64,000 bases of DNA from Streptomyces griseoluteus (lineage in GTDB: Bacteria; Actinomycetota; Actinomycetes; Streptomycetales; Streptomycetaceae), in the NCBI RefSeq assembly GCF_004784465.1, contig NZ_SRRU01000005.1, positions 1 to 64,000 of the forward strand. The letters run 5' to 3'. Positions 35,878 to 44,014 of the stretch are shown piece by piece (positions within the stretch are counted from its first letter, which is position 1; each line of letters opens with the position of its first letter). A program made the translations under genes and the position numbers. A model generated the notes under the pieces. The model was not told the origin of the DNA. It did no database searches and worked only from the letters and a program-made list of their open reading frames with translations.

Positions 35878-37221
35878 ATGAGCCTGAAGATCACCGTGAT
35901 CGGCACCGGCTATCTCGGCGCCACGCACGCCGCGGCCATGGCCGAACTCGGCTTCGAGGTGCTGGGGCTCGACGTGGTCCCCGAGAAGATCGCGATGCTG
36001 GAGCGGGGCGAGACCCCGATGTACGAGCCCGGTCTGGACGAATTGCTGCGCGCGCATGTCGCGGGCATCGAGGGCTCGACCGGCCGGCTCCGCTTCACCA
36101 CCGACTTCGCCGAGGCGGCGGAGTTCGGCGACGTCCACTTCGTCTGCGTCAACACCCCGCAGAAGCACGGCGAGTACGCCTGCGACATGAGCTACGTGGA
36201 CTCCGCGATCGCCTCCCTCGCCCCGCATCTGCGCCGCCCGGCGCTGGTGGTCGGCAAGTCGACGGTGCCGGTGGGCTCGGCCGACCGGCTCGCCGCCTAC
36301 CTCGCCGAGCACGCGCCCGCCGGGGCCGACGCCGAGCTGGCCTGGAACCCCGAGTTCCTGCGTGAGGGCTTCGCCGTGCAGGACACCCTGCACCCGGACC
36401 GGGTCGTGGTCGGTGTGCGCGGGGAGCGCGCGGAGAAGCTGCTGCGCGAGGTGTACGCGACCCCGCTGGGCGAGGGCACGCCGTTCGTGGTGACCGACTT
36501 CCCGACCGCCGAGCTGGTGAAGACGGCCGCGAACTCCTTCCTCGCCACCAAGATCTCCTTCATCAACGCCATGGCCGAGGTGTGCGAGGCCGCCGACGGC
36601 GACGTCGTGAAGCTGGCCGAGGCCATCGGGCACGACGAGCGGATCGGCAAGAAGTTCCTGCGCGCCGGGATCGGCTTCGGCGGCGGCTGCCTGCCCAAGG
36701 ACATCCGGGCCTTCATGGCGCGCGCCGGTGAGCTGGGCGCGGACCAGGCGCTCACGTTCCTCCGTGAGATCGACTCCATCAACATGCGCCGACGCGGCGA
36801 GATGGTGGAGATGGCGCGGGAGGCGCTCGGCGGGGGCTCGTTCCTCGGCAAGCGGGTCGCGGTGCTCGGGGCCACCTTCAAGCCCGACTCCGACGACGTC
36901 CGGGACTCCCCCGCGCTGAACGTGGCCGGCCAGATACACCTCCAGGGCGGCCAGGTCACGGTGTACGACCCGAAGGGCATGGACAACGCCCGCAAGCTGT
37001 TCCCGACACTGGGCTACGCCGAGTCGGCGCGCGAGGCGGTACGGGGCGCGGACGTGGTGCTGCACCTGACCGAGTGGCGGGAGTTCCGCGAGCTTGACCC
37101 GGCGGTGCTGGGCGAGGTCGCGGCGTCGCGGGTCGTACTGGACGGACGGAACGCGCTGGACCCGGTGCCGTGGCGCAAGGCGGGCTGGACGTTCCGGGCG
37201 ATGGGCCGCCCGACCGCGTAA
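35878..37221 (+). CDS. UDP-glucose/GDP-mannose 6-dehydrogenase
   Basis: A 447-residue NAD-dependent dehydrogenase that oxidises the C6 hydroxyl of a nucleotide sugar to the uronate in two steps. The NAD motif GTGYLG is at 9-14, KSTVPVGS at 127-134, and the catalytic cysteine is Cys271 in GFGGGCLPKD. The C-terminal domain ends with a surface-exposed basic stretch. UDP-glucose is the more usual substrate; GDP-mannose is possible given manA and manB in the window. It could feed uronic acid into the cell-surface polymer handled by the neighbouring LCP proteins. The ATG has GGAG seven bases upstream. Confidence 0.92.
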   Translation: MSLKITVIGTGYLGATHAAAMAELGFEVLGLDVVPEKIAMLERGETPMYEPGLDELLRAHVAGIEGSTGRLRFTTDFAEAAEFGDVHFVCVNTPQKHGEYACDMSYVDSAIASLAPHLRRPALVVGKSTVPVGSADRLAAYLAEHAPAGADAELAWNPEFLREGFAVQDTLHPDRVVVGVRGERAEKLLREVYATPLGEGTPFVVTDFPTAELVKTAANSFLATKISFINAMAEVCEAADGDVVKLAEAIGHDERIGKKFLRAGIGFGGGCLPKDIRAFMARAGELGADQALTFLREIDSINMRRRGEMVEMAREALGGGSFLGKRVAVLGATFKPDSDDVRDSPALNVAGQIHLQGGQVTVYDPKGMDNARKLFPTLGYAESAREAVRGADVVLHLTEWREFRELDPAVLGEVAASRVVLDGRNALDPVPWRKAGWTFRAMGRPTA

Positions 37222-37236
37222 CCCTGCATCTGTACG

Positions 37237-37275
37237 ACGCCGGTTCGGCCGAGGCTCAGTCGGCCGAACCGGCGT
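37237..37275. terminator. strong bidirectional terminator
   Basis: A perfect 16-base stem ACGCCGGTTCGGCCGA / TCGGCCGAACCGGCGT with a seven-base loop lies between convergent genes. Confidence 0.85.
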
Positions 37276-37329
37276 CTGTGCGCATTGTGCACCACCGGGC
37301 CGGGCGGAGGCCGCACAACCCCCCGTCTC

Positions 37330-37836
37330 TTACCTGTCCTTGGCCCGGTAGCGGCGCATCTTCGCGCGCGCCCCGCACACCTGCATCGAGCACCATCGGC
37401 TCCGGCCCGCGGGGCTGCGGTCGTAGTACGCCCAGTGGCAGGCCGGCGCCTCGCACGCCTTGAGCCGCTGCCAGGTGCCCTCGACCAGCGCACCGGCCAC
37501 GGCGGCGGCAACACGGCAGAGCAGCGGGCCGGGATCGGCGGGGGCGAGGGCGGCGGAGCCGTCGGTGTCGCCCACCGTGACCAACAGCGGGGCGTGGGCG
37601 AGCAGTTCACCGAGCGGGGTGACCGCGGCGTGCGGCGGGTGTCCGGCGTGCGCGAGGAGCGCGGCGCGCAGCGACTCCCGCAGGGCGCGGGCGGTGTCCA
37701 GCTCGCCGTCCCCGATGCCGAGGGCCGCGCGGCCCTCCTCGGTGTCGAGCGCGTCGCGGCCGCTCTCGATGTCCAGGGTGTTCACCAGGGACTCCACCAG
37801 GGCGAGGCTGCCCGGCGCGGCCGATCTCTCACTCAT
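37330..37836 (-). CDS. CGNR zinc finger regulator
   Basis: A 168-residue protein. Residues 1-125 are the helical ABATE-type ligand-binding domain; the C-terminal 45 residues hold the zinc finger CEAPACHWAYYDRS...RWCSMQVCGARAKMRRYRA, in which the expected CGNR reads CGAR. Such proteins are treated as stress-responsive DNA-binding regulators. The start at 37836 (MSERSAAPGS) is preferred; an in-frame ATG seven codons upstream is possible. It is divergent from a VOC gene over a short region crowded with repeats, which suggests autoregulation and control of that gene. Confidence 0.82.
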   Translation of the reverse strand: MSERSAAPGSLALVESLVNTLDIESGRDALDTEEGRAALGIGDGELDTARALRESLRAALLAHAGHPPHAAVTPLGELLAHAPLLVTVGDTDGSAALAPADPGPLLCRVAAAVAGALVEGTWQRLKACEAPACHWAYYDRSPAGRSRWCSMQVCGARAKMRRYRAKDR

Positions 37837-37869
37837 GCTTGCGACGTTACCCCTCATGAGGGACCATGG

Positions 37870-37916
37870 GGTAACCGTTACCGGTGACCGAGCTTTACTG
37901 GTAACCGAGCTCTACT
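37870..37916. promoter_or_regulatory. operator cluster between the CGNR and VOC genes
   Basis: A palindrome GGTAAC-C-GTTACC (37870-37882) is followed without gap by two direct 17-base repeats, GGTRACCGAGCTYTACT (37883-37899 and 37900-37916). They fill the 98-base divergent promoter region. Confidence 0.6.
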
Positions 37917-37934
37917 AGCACCGAGGAGGAAGTC

Positions 37935-38294
37935 ATGGCTCTCGCCGAGCTGGGCGCGATCGTCCTGGACTGTCCCGACCCCGAGGCACTGGCCGGTTTC
38001 TACGCCGAGATCCTGGGCGGTACGACGGAAGGAGACGCGGACTGGGTGGACCTGCGCACCCCCGCCGGCCAGACCATCGCCTTCCAGCACGCCCCGGACC
38101 ACGTCCCCCCGGCCTGGCCCTCCCCCGACGCCCCGCAGCAGTTCCACCTCGACCTGAGGGTCCCGGACCTGGACGAGGCCGAGAAGCAGATCCTCACCCT
38201 GGGCGCCAAGCCCCTGGACACGGACGCCCCCAACCGCAACTGGCGCGTCTACGCCGACCCGGCGGGCCACCCCTTCTGCCTCTGCGCCTGCTGA
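37935..38294 (+). CDS. VOC (glyoxalase/dioxygenase fold) protein
   Basis: A 119-residue vicinal-oxygen-chelate protein of two beta-alpha-beta-beta-beta units: LGAIVLDCPDPEALAGFYAEILGG at 6-29 and FHLDLRVPDLDEAEKQILTLGAKPL near 71-95, ending YADPAGHPFCLC. The metal-site residues of glyoxalase I are only partly present, so binding or resistance functions are as likely as catalysis. The ATG follows GAGGAGG. It shares a promoter region with the CGNR regulator. Confidence 0.85.
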   Translation: MALAELGAIVLDCPDPEALAGFYAEILGGTTEGDADWVDLRTPAGQTIAFQHAPDHVPPAWPSPDAPQQFHLDLRVPDLDEAEKQILTLGAKPLDTDAPNRNWRVYADPAGHPFCLCAC

Positions 38295-38307
38295 GACCCC
38301 CGGCGGG

Positions 38308-38568
38308 TCAGCCGTAGTGGTACCGGGCCTTCAAGATCTTCACTTCCTTGTCGTCGGCCCGGTACACCAGCCGGTGCTCGTCGTCGATGCGACGGGACCA
38401 GTAGCCGGACAGGTCGGCCTTGAGCGGCTCCGGCTTGCCGATGCCGGTGAAGGGGTCCCGCTGGATCTCCGCGCTGAGCCGGGTGATCCGGCGGGCCATC
38501 CGACGGTCGGCGGCAAGCCAGAAGAGGAAGTCCTCCCACGCGTCGGGGTCGAAATGGACGCTCCTCAC
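38308..38568 (-). CDS. YoeB/Txe family mRNA interferase toxin
   Basis: An 86-residue type II toxin that cleaves mRNA at the ribosome. The YoeB-type catalytic set is visible: Glu47 in GKPEPL, Arg66 in EHRLVY, and the C-terminal His84 and Tyr85. The conserved LSGYWSRRI block is intact. Its start overlaps the antitoxin stop by four bases (38565-38568), so translation is coupled. It appears functional. Confidence 0.9.
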   Translation of the reverse strand: MRSVHFDPDAWEDFLFWLAADRRMARRITRLSAEIQRDPFTGIGKPEPLKADLSGYWSRRIDDEHRLVYRADDKEVKILKARYHYG

Positions 38569-38837
38569 TCCTCACCCGCCAGCTCACGCAGTTCGTCCAG
38601 CGACTTGGTGACGGCGCCGGCCGCCGCCTTGTCGCGGGCCACCGCCTCCATCAGGCGCCGTGCGTTCGCGGGTGAACGCAGCAGGTACACCGTCTCCTGC
38701 CAGGACTCGTAGTCATCGGCGGACATCAGGACGGCGTCCCCGCCCCTGGAACTGATCCGGACCGGCTCGTGATCGTCGTTGACGCGCTTGATCAGGGGAA
38801 ACAGATCCCGGCGTGCCTCGCCGGCGCTTATGGTCAT
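38565..38837 (-). CDS. Phd/YefM family antitoxin
   Basis: A 90-residue antitoxin. The N-terminal DNA-binding dimer part ([28 protein letters not shown]) is typical and the C-terminal 30 residues, acidic and rich in Ala/Glu/Leu, wrap the toxin in known complexes. It lies first in the pair, followed by the YoeB gene with a four-base overlap. Autorepression through the upstream palindromes is expected for the family. Confidence 0.9.
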   Translation of the reverse strand: MTISAGEARRDLFPLIKRVNDDHEPVRISSRGGDAVLMSADDYESWQETVYLLRSPANARRLMEAVARDKAAAGAVTKSLDELRELAGEE

Positions 38838-38857
38838 GGTCCGTCGCCTTCCCTGGT

Positions 38858-38890
38858 GGTACCGAGAACCGGTACTACACGTGTACTACC
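38858..38890 (-). promoter_or_regulatory. candidate toxin-antitoxin operator
   Basis: Two GGTAC words (38858-38862 and 38871-38875) flank the gap, and a perfect TACACGTGTA (38876-38885) follows, all within 55 bases upstream of the antitoxin start. YefM-type operators are short TGTACA-like palindromes, so this fits. Confidence 0.45.
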
Positions 38891-38920
38891 TTCCGGCACC
38901 ACGCCGCATCGCAATGGACG

Positions 38921-39280
38921 TCACTCTCCGCCCGCGGCCTCGATGACCTCGTCCAGCGTGTCCCTGGTGCGGTGGAGGTCGGTGATCAGGCGGTCTATGC
39001 GGGTGCGTTCCTCGGTGAGGTCGGCCAGGAGGCGGGGGGTGGCCTGGGCGGAGGGGCCGCCGTCCTGGTCGCGCATGCAGGGGAGGAGGTGGCGGATGCG
39101 GTCGCTGTGGAGGCCGGCCGCGTACAACTCCTGGATGCGGACCACGCGGTCGACGGCGGCCTCCGGGAACTCCCGGTGGCCGCCCGCCGTGCGGTCGGCC
39201 GCGAGCAGCCCACGGCTCTCGTAGTAGCGCAGCGACCGCTCGCTCACGCCGGTGCGCCGGGCCAGTTCACCGATCCGCAT
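38921..39280 (-). CDS. MerR family transcriptional regulator
   Basis: A 119-residue regulator. The winged helix is at the N-terminus (MRIGELARRTGVSERSLRYYESRGLL, then GHREF), followed by a long coiled dimerisation helix. The effector region is short; a lone Cys sits in RHLLPCMRDQDGG. The start has GGGGAGG upstream. It is divergent from an old yellow enzyme gene, and the MerR-type site between them suggests it controls that gene. Inducer unknown, perhaps an electrophile. Confidence 0.9.
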   Translation of the reverse strand: MRIGELARRTGVSERSLRYYESRGLLAADRTAGGHREFPEAAVDRVVRIQELYAAGLHSDRIRHLLPCMRDQDGGPSAQATPRLLADLTEERTRIDRLITDLHRTRDTLDEVIEAAGGE

Positions 39281-39297
39281 GTGCGCCTCCCCAGGGC

Positions 39298-39329
39298 TTG
39301 AACCTGACATCGGTGTCAGCTTCTACCGT
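39298..39329 (+). promoter_or_regulatory. MerR-type promoter/operator for the old yellow enzyme gene
   Basis: TTGAAC (39298-39303) and TACCGT (39324-39329) are 20 bases apart, longer than the 17 of ordinary promoters, and enclose the perfect palindrome CTGACA-TCGG-TGTCAG (39304-39319). This is the layout that MerR activators untwist. The predicted start falls on the A of the ATG at 39336, so the mRNA may be leaderless. Confidence 0.65.
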
Positions 39330-39335
39330 ACGGCC

Positions 39336-40412
39336 ATGACGGACTTCCTGGCCCCGGCCCGGCTCGGCCAACTCGCCCTCCCCCACCACCTGTTGATGGC
39401 CCCGCTCACCCGCAACCGCGCGGAGGCGAACGGCACCCCGACCCCGCTCATGGCGGACTACTACGCCCAGCGCGCCTCCGCCGGGCTCATCATCGGCGAG
39501 GCCGCGACCCCGAACGCGGTCGGCCAGACGTACCCGGACATCGCCGCGCTGCACACCGACCGGCACACCGACGGCTGGCGCAAGGTCACCGACGCGGTGC
39601 GGGCGGCCGGCGGGCACATGTTCCTCCAGCTCCAGCACGGTGGCCGGGTCAGCCACCCGGCGACGACCGGGCTGACCCCCGTGGCGCCCTCGGCCGTGCC
39701 GCTCCCGGAGACGATCTTCACCCGGCAGGGGCACCTGCCCGCCCCTGTGCCGCGCGCGATGACGCCCGACGACATCCGCGCCACCGTGGCGGACTTCGCC
39801 TCCGCCGCCCGGCGGGCCGTCGACGCCGGGTTCAAGGGCGTGGAGGTGCACTCGGCCAACGGGCATCTGCTGCACCAGTTCCTCGCCGGGAACACCAACC
39901 GCCGCACCGACGGCTACGGCGGCCCGCCCGAGCACCGGGTGCGCTTCACCGTGGAGGTGACCGAGGCGGTGGCCGAGGCGATCGGTGCCGGGCGGACGGG
40001 CGTACGGATATCGCCGGGCGGCACGGTCAACGGCATCCAGGAGGACGACACCGCCGCCCTGTACCCGGCACTCGTGCACCGCCTGCGCGACCTGGGCCTC
40101 GCCTATCTGCACGTGGTCCGCGCCGACCCCGGCGACGAGCTGTACCGACGGCTGCGCGCCGACTGGCCGGGCACCCTGATCGGCAACCCGGTGCTGACCG
40201 ACCTCACCACCGAGGCGGTGGCACGGGCGGCGCGGGAAATGCTGGCCTCCGGCGCGGATCTCGTCGCCCTGGGCCGCCCCTACATCGCCAACCCGGACCT
40301 GGTGGCCCGGCTGCGCCGGGGCGCCCCGCTCAACCCGCTCCGCGAGCGGTATCTGATGTACGTGGGCGGGGCGGACGGCTACACCGACTACCCCGCCCTC
40401 GCGGACCGCTAG
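39336..40412 (+). CDS. alkene reductase (old yellow enzyme family)
   Basis: A 358-residue FMN-dependent ene-reductase with a TIM barrel. MAPLTRNRA (21-29), QLQHGGRVSHP (98-108) and HSANGHLLHQFL near 166-177 are the FMN- and substrate-binding signatures; NTNRRTDGYGG follows. It reduces electrophilic alkenes such as enones or maleimides with NAD(P)H. It is paired with a MerR regulator that may sense such compounds. The stop TAG (40410-40412) lies within the left end of a palindromic element. Confidence 0.92.
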   Translation: MTDFLAPARLGQLALPHHLLMAPLTRNRAEANGTPTPLMADYYAQRASAGLIIGEAATPNAVGQTYPDIAALHTDRHTDGWRKVTDAVRAAGGHMFLQLQHGGRVSHPATTGLTPVAPSAVPLPETIFTRQGHLPAPVPRAMTPDDIRATVADFASAARRAVDAGFKGVEVHSANGHLLHQFLAGNTNRRTDGYGGPPEHRVRFTVEVTEAVAEAIGAGRTGVRISPGGTVNGIQEDDTAALYPALVHRLRDLGLAYLHVVRADPGDELYRRLRADWPGTLIGNPVLTDLTTEAVARAAREMLASGADLVALGRPYIANPDLVARLRRGAPLNPLRERYLMYVGGADGYTDYPALADR

Positions 40413-40493
40413 GGCCTCTCGTTTGGATCTTGCCGAGCTCGCGGGCCCTGGCACCGCGCCCTGATCCGGCCTGATCCAAACGAAAGACGCTAG
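40409..40493. mobile_element. 85-bp palindromic element with CTAG ends
   Basis: The ends are imperfect inverted repeats of about 21 bases, starting CTAGGGCCTCTCGTTTGG on the left and CTAGCGTCTTTCGTTTGG on the complement of the right. The inner 11 bases TCGTTTGGATC / GATCCAAACGA are perfect. I recall this wording as a dispersed Streptomyces element. It also forms a strong hairpin that could terminate transcription from both convergent genes, whose TAG stops both lie in its CTAG ends. Confidence 0.65.
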
Positions 40494-41668
40494 CCGTCCA
40501 GCGACTCGATCGTCGCGTGCGACGCCGGGCGGGCGGCGCGCTGCTCGCGGGCGACGTCCTCCGCCGCGCCCAGGACGCGGACCGCGTTCTGCCAGGTCAG
40601 CTTGGCGAGGTCCGGCTTGGACCAGCCGCGCTCCAGCAGCTCCGCGATCAGGTTCGGGTAGGCGGAGACGTCGTTCAGGCCGTCCGGGGTGAAGGCGGTG
40701 CCGTCGTAGTCGCCGCCGATGCCGAGGTGGTCGATCCCGGCGACCTCGCGCATGTGGTCGAGGTGGTCGGCGACCGTGGAGACGGTGGCGACCGGACGCG
40801 GGTGGCGCTCCTCGAACTGCCGGTGGACCTTCATGCCCTCCTCGGTGGTGTCGAGGTGGTGCAGACCGTGCGCGCGCATGTTCTCGTCCGCGGCCACCGT
40901 CCAGTCCACCGCGGCCTGGAGGACGAACTTCGGCACGAAGGTCACCATCGCCATGCCGCCGTTGGCCGGCAGCCGCTCCAGCACGTCGTCCGGGATGTTG
41001 CGCGGATGGTCGCAGACGGCACGGGAGGAGGAGTGCGAGAAGATCACCGGCGCCGAGCTGGTGTCCAGCGCGTCCCGCATCGTCGTCGCCGCGACGTGGG
41101 AGAGGTCGACCAGCATGCCGAGCCGGTTCATCTCGCGGACGACCTCACGGCCGAACGCGGTCAGACCCCCGGCCTTCGGCTCGTCGGTCGCGGAGTCCGC
41201 CCAGTCCACGTTGTCGTTGTGGGTGAGCGTCATGTACCGCACGCCCAGCGCGTACAACCCCCGCAGCGTGCCGAGGGAGTTGGCGATGGAGTGGCCGCCC
41301 TCGGCCCCCATCAGCGAGGCGATCCGCCCGGAGGCGCGGGCCGCCTCCATGTCCGCCGCTGTCAGCGCGGGCGCCAGCTCGGCCGGGTACCGCTCGATCA
41401 GCCGCGTCACACAGTCGATCTGCTCCAGCGTGGCCGGCACCGCGTCGGGCAGGTCCGACCGCACGTACACGGACCAGTACTGCGCCCCCACGCCGCCCTC
41501 GCGCAGCCGCGGGAGGTCGGTGTGCAGATGCGCGGCCTGGTCACCGGCGATGTCCCGCGCGTCCAGGTCGTAGGCGACCTGCTCCCGCAGCGCCCACGGC
41601 AGGTCGTTGTGCCCGTCGACGACGGGGAACTCCCGCAGCAGCGCGCGGGCCTCGTCCAGCGAAGTCAT
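40490..41668 (-). CDS. membrane-dipeptidase family (M19) dipeptidase
   Basis: A 392-residue zinc dipeptidase of the renal-dipeptidase type. The first metal pair is His and Asp in [11 protein letters not shown] (18-28); Glu in [10 protein letters not shown] near 121, His in [12 protein letters not shown] and FSHSS near 200-225, and GGDYDG near 322 complete the site. No signal peptide, so cytoplasmic. It may recycle dipeptides, including D-amino acid ones. It is followed upstream by purE with a six-base gap; a functional link to purines is not apparent. Confidence 0.9.
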   Translation of the reverse strand: MTSLDEARALLREFPVVDGHNDLPWALREQVAYDLDARDIAGDQAAHLHTDLPRLREGGVGAQYWSVYVRSDLPDAVPATLEQIDCVTRLIERYPAELAPALTAADMEAARASGRIASLMGAEGGHSIANSLGTLRGLYALGVRYMTLTHNDNVDWADSATDEPKAGGLTAFGREVVREMNRLGMLVDLSHVAATTMRDALDTSSAPVIFSHSSSRAVCDHPRNIPDDVLERLPANGGMAMVTFVPKFVLQAAVDWTVAADENMRAHGLHHLDTTEEGMKVHRQFEERHPRPVATVSTVADHLDHMREVAGIDHLGIGGDYDGTAFTPDGLNDVSAYPNLIAELLERGWSKPDLAKLTWQNAVRVLGAAEDVAREQRAARPASHATIESLDG

Positions 41669-41674
41669 CCGGGC

Positions 41675-42196
41675 CTACTTCCCGAACCCGAAGCCGGCCG
41701 AGCCCTCGACCTTGGCGCGCAGACGCTTGCCCTTCTCGGTGGCCTGGTCGTTGAGGTCCTGCTGGAAGTCGCGCATCCGCTGGAGGAGGTCCTCGTCGTG
41801 CGCGGCGAGCATGCGGGCGGCCAGGAGACCGGCGTTGCGGGCGCCGCCGACGGAGACGGTGGCCACGGGCACACCAGCCGGCATCTGGACGATGGAGAGC
41901 AGCGAGTCCATGCCGTCGAGGTACTTCAGCGGCACCGGCACGCCGATGACCGGCAGCGGCGTCACCGAGGCGAGCATGCCGGGCAGGTGGGCCGCGCCGC
42001 CCGCGCCCGCGATGATGGCCTTCAGCCCCCGGTCGGCGGCGTGCTCCCCGTACGCGACCATCTCGCGCGGCATCCGGTGCGCGGAGACGACGTCGACCTC
42101 ATACGGGATCTCGAACTCGTCGAGGGCCTTGGCGGCGGCCTCCATGACGGGCCAGTCGGAGTCCGACCCCATGACGATGCCAACAACGGGGCTCAT
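41675..42196 (-). CDS. purE: N5-carboxyaminoimidazole ribonucleotide mutase
   Basis: A 173-residue class I PurE. It converts N5-CAIR to CAIR in purine synthesis. The signatures GSDSDWPVM (9-17), SAHRMPREM (about 39-47) and the Gly-rich [15 protein letters not shown] with its catalytic His are present. Its ATG overlaps the purK stop (42193-42196), showing translational coupling with the partner enzyme. Confidence 0.95.
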   Translation of the reverse strand: MSPVVGIVMGSDSDWPVMEAAAKALDEFEIPYEVDVVSAHRMPREMVAYGEHAADRGLKAIIAGAGGAAHLPGMLASVTPLPVIGVPVPLKYLDGMDSLLSIVQMPAGVPVATVSVGGARNAGLLAARMLAAHDEDLLQRMRDFQQDLNDQATEKGKRLRAKVEGSAGFGFGK

Positions 42197-43332
42197 TCGG
42201 TGATCGTGCCTCTCAGGTAGCCGGCTGCGTGACGGGCGCGCTCCAGCACGTCGTCCAGGTCGTCGCCGTAGGTGTTGACGTGCCCCACCTTGCGGCCGGG
42301 TTTGACGTCCTTGCCATACATGTGGATCTTGAGCTGCGGGTCGCGGGCCATGCAGTGGAGGTACGCGGAGTACATGTCCGGGTAGTCGCCGCCGAGCACG
42401 TTGACCATGACCGTCCAGGGCGCGCGCGGGCGCGGGTCGCCGAGGGGGAGGTCGAGGACCGCGCGGACGTGGTTGGCGAACTGCGAGGTGATCGCGCCGT
42501 CCATCGACCAGTGGCCGGAATTGTGCGGCCGCATCGCCAGCTCGTTGACGAGGACACGGCCGTCACGGGTCTCGAAGAGCTCCACCGCGAGGTGCCCGAC
42601 GACGCCCAGCTCCTTGGCGATGTTCAGCGCCATCTCCTCGGCCCGCAGCGCGAGGGACTCGTCCAGGTCCGGCGCGGGCGCGATCACGGTGTCGCAGACC
42701 CCGGCGACCTGCCGGGACTCCACCACCGGGTAGGCGACGGCCTGGCCGTGCGGGGAGCGGACGACGTTGGCGGCCAGCTCGCGGACGTAGTCGACCTTCT
42801 CCTCGGCCAGTACCGGCACGCCCGCCTGGAAGGGCTCGGCGGCCTCGGCCTCGGAGTCGACGACCCACACGCCCTTGCCGTCGTAGCCGCCGCGCACCGT
42901 CTTGAGGACGACGGGGAAGCCCTCGCCCTCGGCGGCGAACGCGGCCACGTCGGCCGGGTCGCGCACGATGCGGTGGCGCGGGCAGGGCACGCCGATCTCC
43001 GTGAGCTTCGCGCGCATCACGCCCTTGTCCTGGGCGTGCACGAGCGCCTCGGGCCCCGGCCGGACGGGGATGCCGTCCGCCTCCAGGGCCTTGAGGTGCT
43101 CGGTCGGCACGTGCTCGTGATCGAAGGTGATCACGTCACAGCCGCGCGCGAACTCACGCAGCGTGTCGAGGTCGCGGTAGTCGCCGATGACGACATCGCT
43201 CACGACCTGCGCCGCGGAATCCTGTGGAGTGTCACTGAGGAGCTTGAACCTGATGCCCAACGGGATGCCCGCTTCGTGCGTCATACGCGCGAGCTGCCCC
43301 CCGCCGACCATGCCGACTACCGGGAACGTCAC
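42193..43332 (-). CDS. purK: N5-carboxyaminoimidazole ribonucleotide synthase
   Basis: A 379-residue ATP-grasp enzyme that makes N5-CAIR from AIR, bicarbonate and [17 protein letters not shown] at the start, the ATP-grasp core with [18 protein letters not shown] near 145-162, and [18 protein letters not shown] near 260 are diagnostic. The GTG at 43332 is favoured because TACGCT (43339-43344) would place the transcript start on it, giving a leaderless mRNA; an upstream in-frame ATG (43398) has no support. The coupled purE lies downstream. Confidence 0.95.
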   Translation of the reverse strand: MTFPVVGMVGGGQLARMTHEAGIPLGIRFKLLSDTPQDSAAQVVSDVVIGDYRDLDTLREFARGCDVITFDHEHVPTEHLKALEADGIPVRPGPEALVHAQDKGVMRAKLTEIGVPCPRHRIVRDPADVAAFAAEGEGFPVVLKTVRGGYDGKGVWVVDSEAEAAEPFQAGVPVLAEEKVDYVRELAANVVRSPHGQAVAYPVVESRQVAGVCDTVIAPAPDLDESLALRAEEMALNIAKELGVVGHLAVELFETRDGRVLVNELAMRPHNSGHWSMDGAITSQFANHVRAVLDLPLGDPRPRAPWTVMVNVLGGDYPDMYSAYLHCMARDPQLKIHMYGKDVKPGRKVGHVNTYGDDLDDVLERARHAAGYLRGTITE

Positions 43333-43528
43333 CCCCCTAGCGTATCGGCCGTGCGGACCGGCGCGGACGGCCGCCGTCCCGGCCGGCCGGACGCGCATCT
43401 CTTACCCGGCCCTTGTCCGCCTCTTGCCGACCCGTATCCCGGCCGGGGCCCGGCGCGCGGGCATGGGAGGGATCGCGTGGATAGCATGGCGGGGCCGAGA
43501 AGAACCTATGGACGGGAGCTGCACAGCC

Positions 43529-44014
43529 ATGGAACGTCGTTCCTCGGGGCTGCAACGGCTCGCCCGTGAGGTGGCCAAGTTCGGTGCGGTCGGAGGAGCC
43601 GGGGTCCTGGTCAACCTCGGTGTGTTCAACCTGGTCCGGCATGTGTCCGACCTGCCCGTGGTCCGGGCCAGCGTCATCGCCACCATCGTGGCCATCGTCT
43701 TCAACTACCTGGGCTTCCGCTACTGGACGTACCGGGACCGCGACAGGGGCGGCCGCCCGCGCGAGCTGATGCTGTTCCTGGTGTTCAGCGTGATCGGCCT
43801 GGTCATCGAGAACGGGGTGCTCTACCTCGCCACCTACGGGTTCGGCTGGGACACCCCGCTGCAGAGCAACGTCTTCAAGTTCGTCGGCATCGGCGTGGCC
43901 ACGCTGTTCCGCTTCTGGTCGTACCGCACCTGGGTTTTCCGCGCCCTGCCCAGCGAGCCGGGCAGGGAGCCGGTGGCCCGGCACGAGCCGGACAGCTCCG
44001 AGCGGGTCCGCTAG
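43529..44014 (+). CDS. GtrA family membrane protein
   Basis: A 161-residue protein with four membrane helices (about 14-32, 42-62, 74-93, 104-124 by hydrophobicity), the GtrA fold. The family takes part in flipping or moving polyprenyl-phosphate-linked sugars for cell-surface polysaccharides. The start MERRSSGLQ follows CGGGAG; an ATG seven codons upstream (43508) is also possible. Its stop shares the palindrome CTAG (44011-44014) with the stop of the convergent histidine kinase gene. Confidence 0.88.
   Translation: MERRSSGLQRLAREVAKFGAVGGAGVLVNLGVFNLVRHVSDLPVVRASVIATIVAIVFNYLGFRYWTYRDRDRGGRPRELMLFLVFSVIGLVIENGVLYLATYGFGWDTPLQSNVFKFVGIGVATLFRFWSYRTWVFRALPSEPGREPVARHEPDSSERVR

Noticed and set aside
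38308..38837. Toxin-antitoxin pair as mark of a genomic island
   Set aside because: No integrase, attachment repeats or change in base composition are seen around it.
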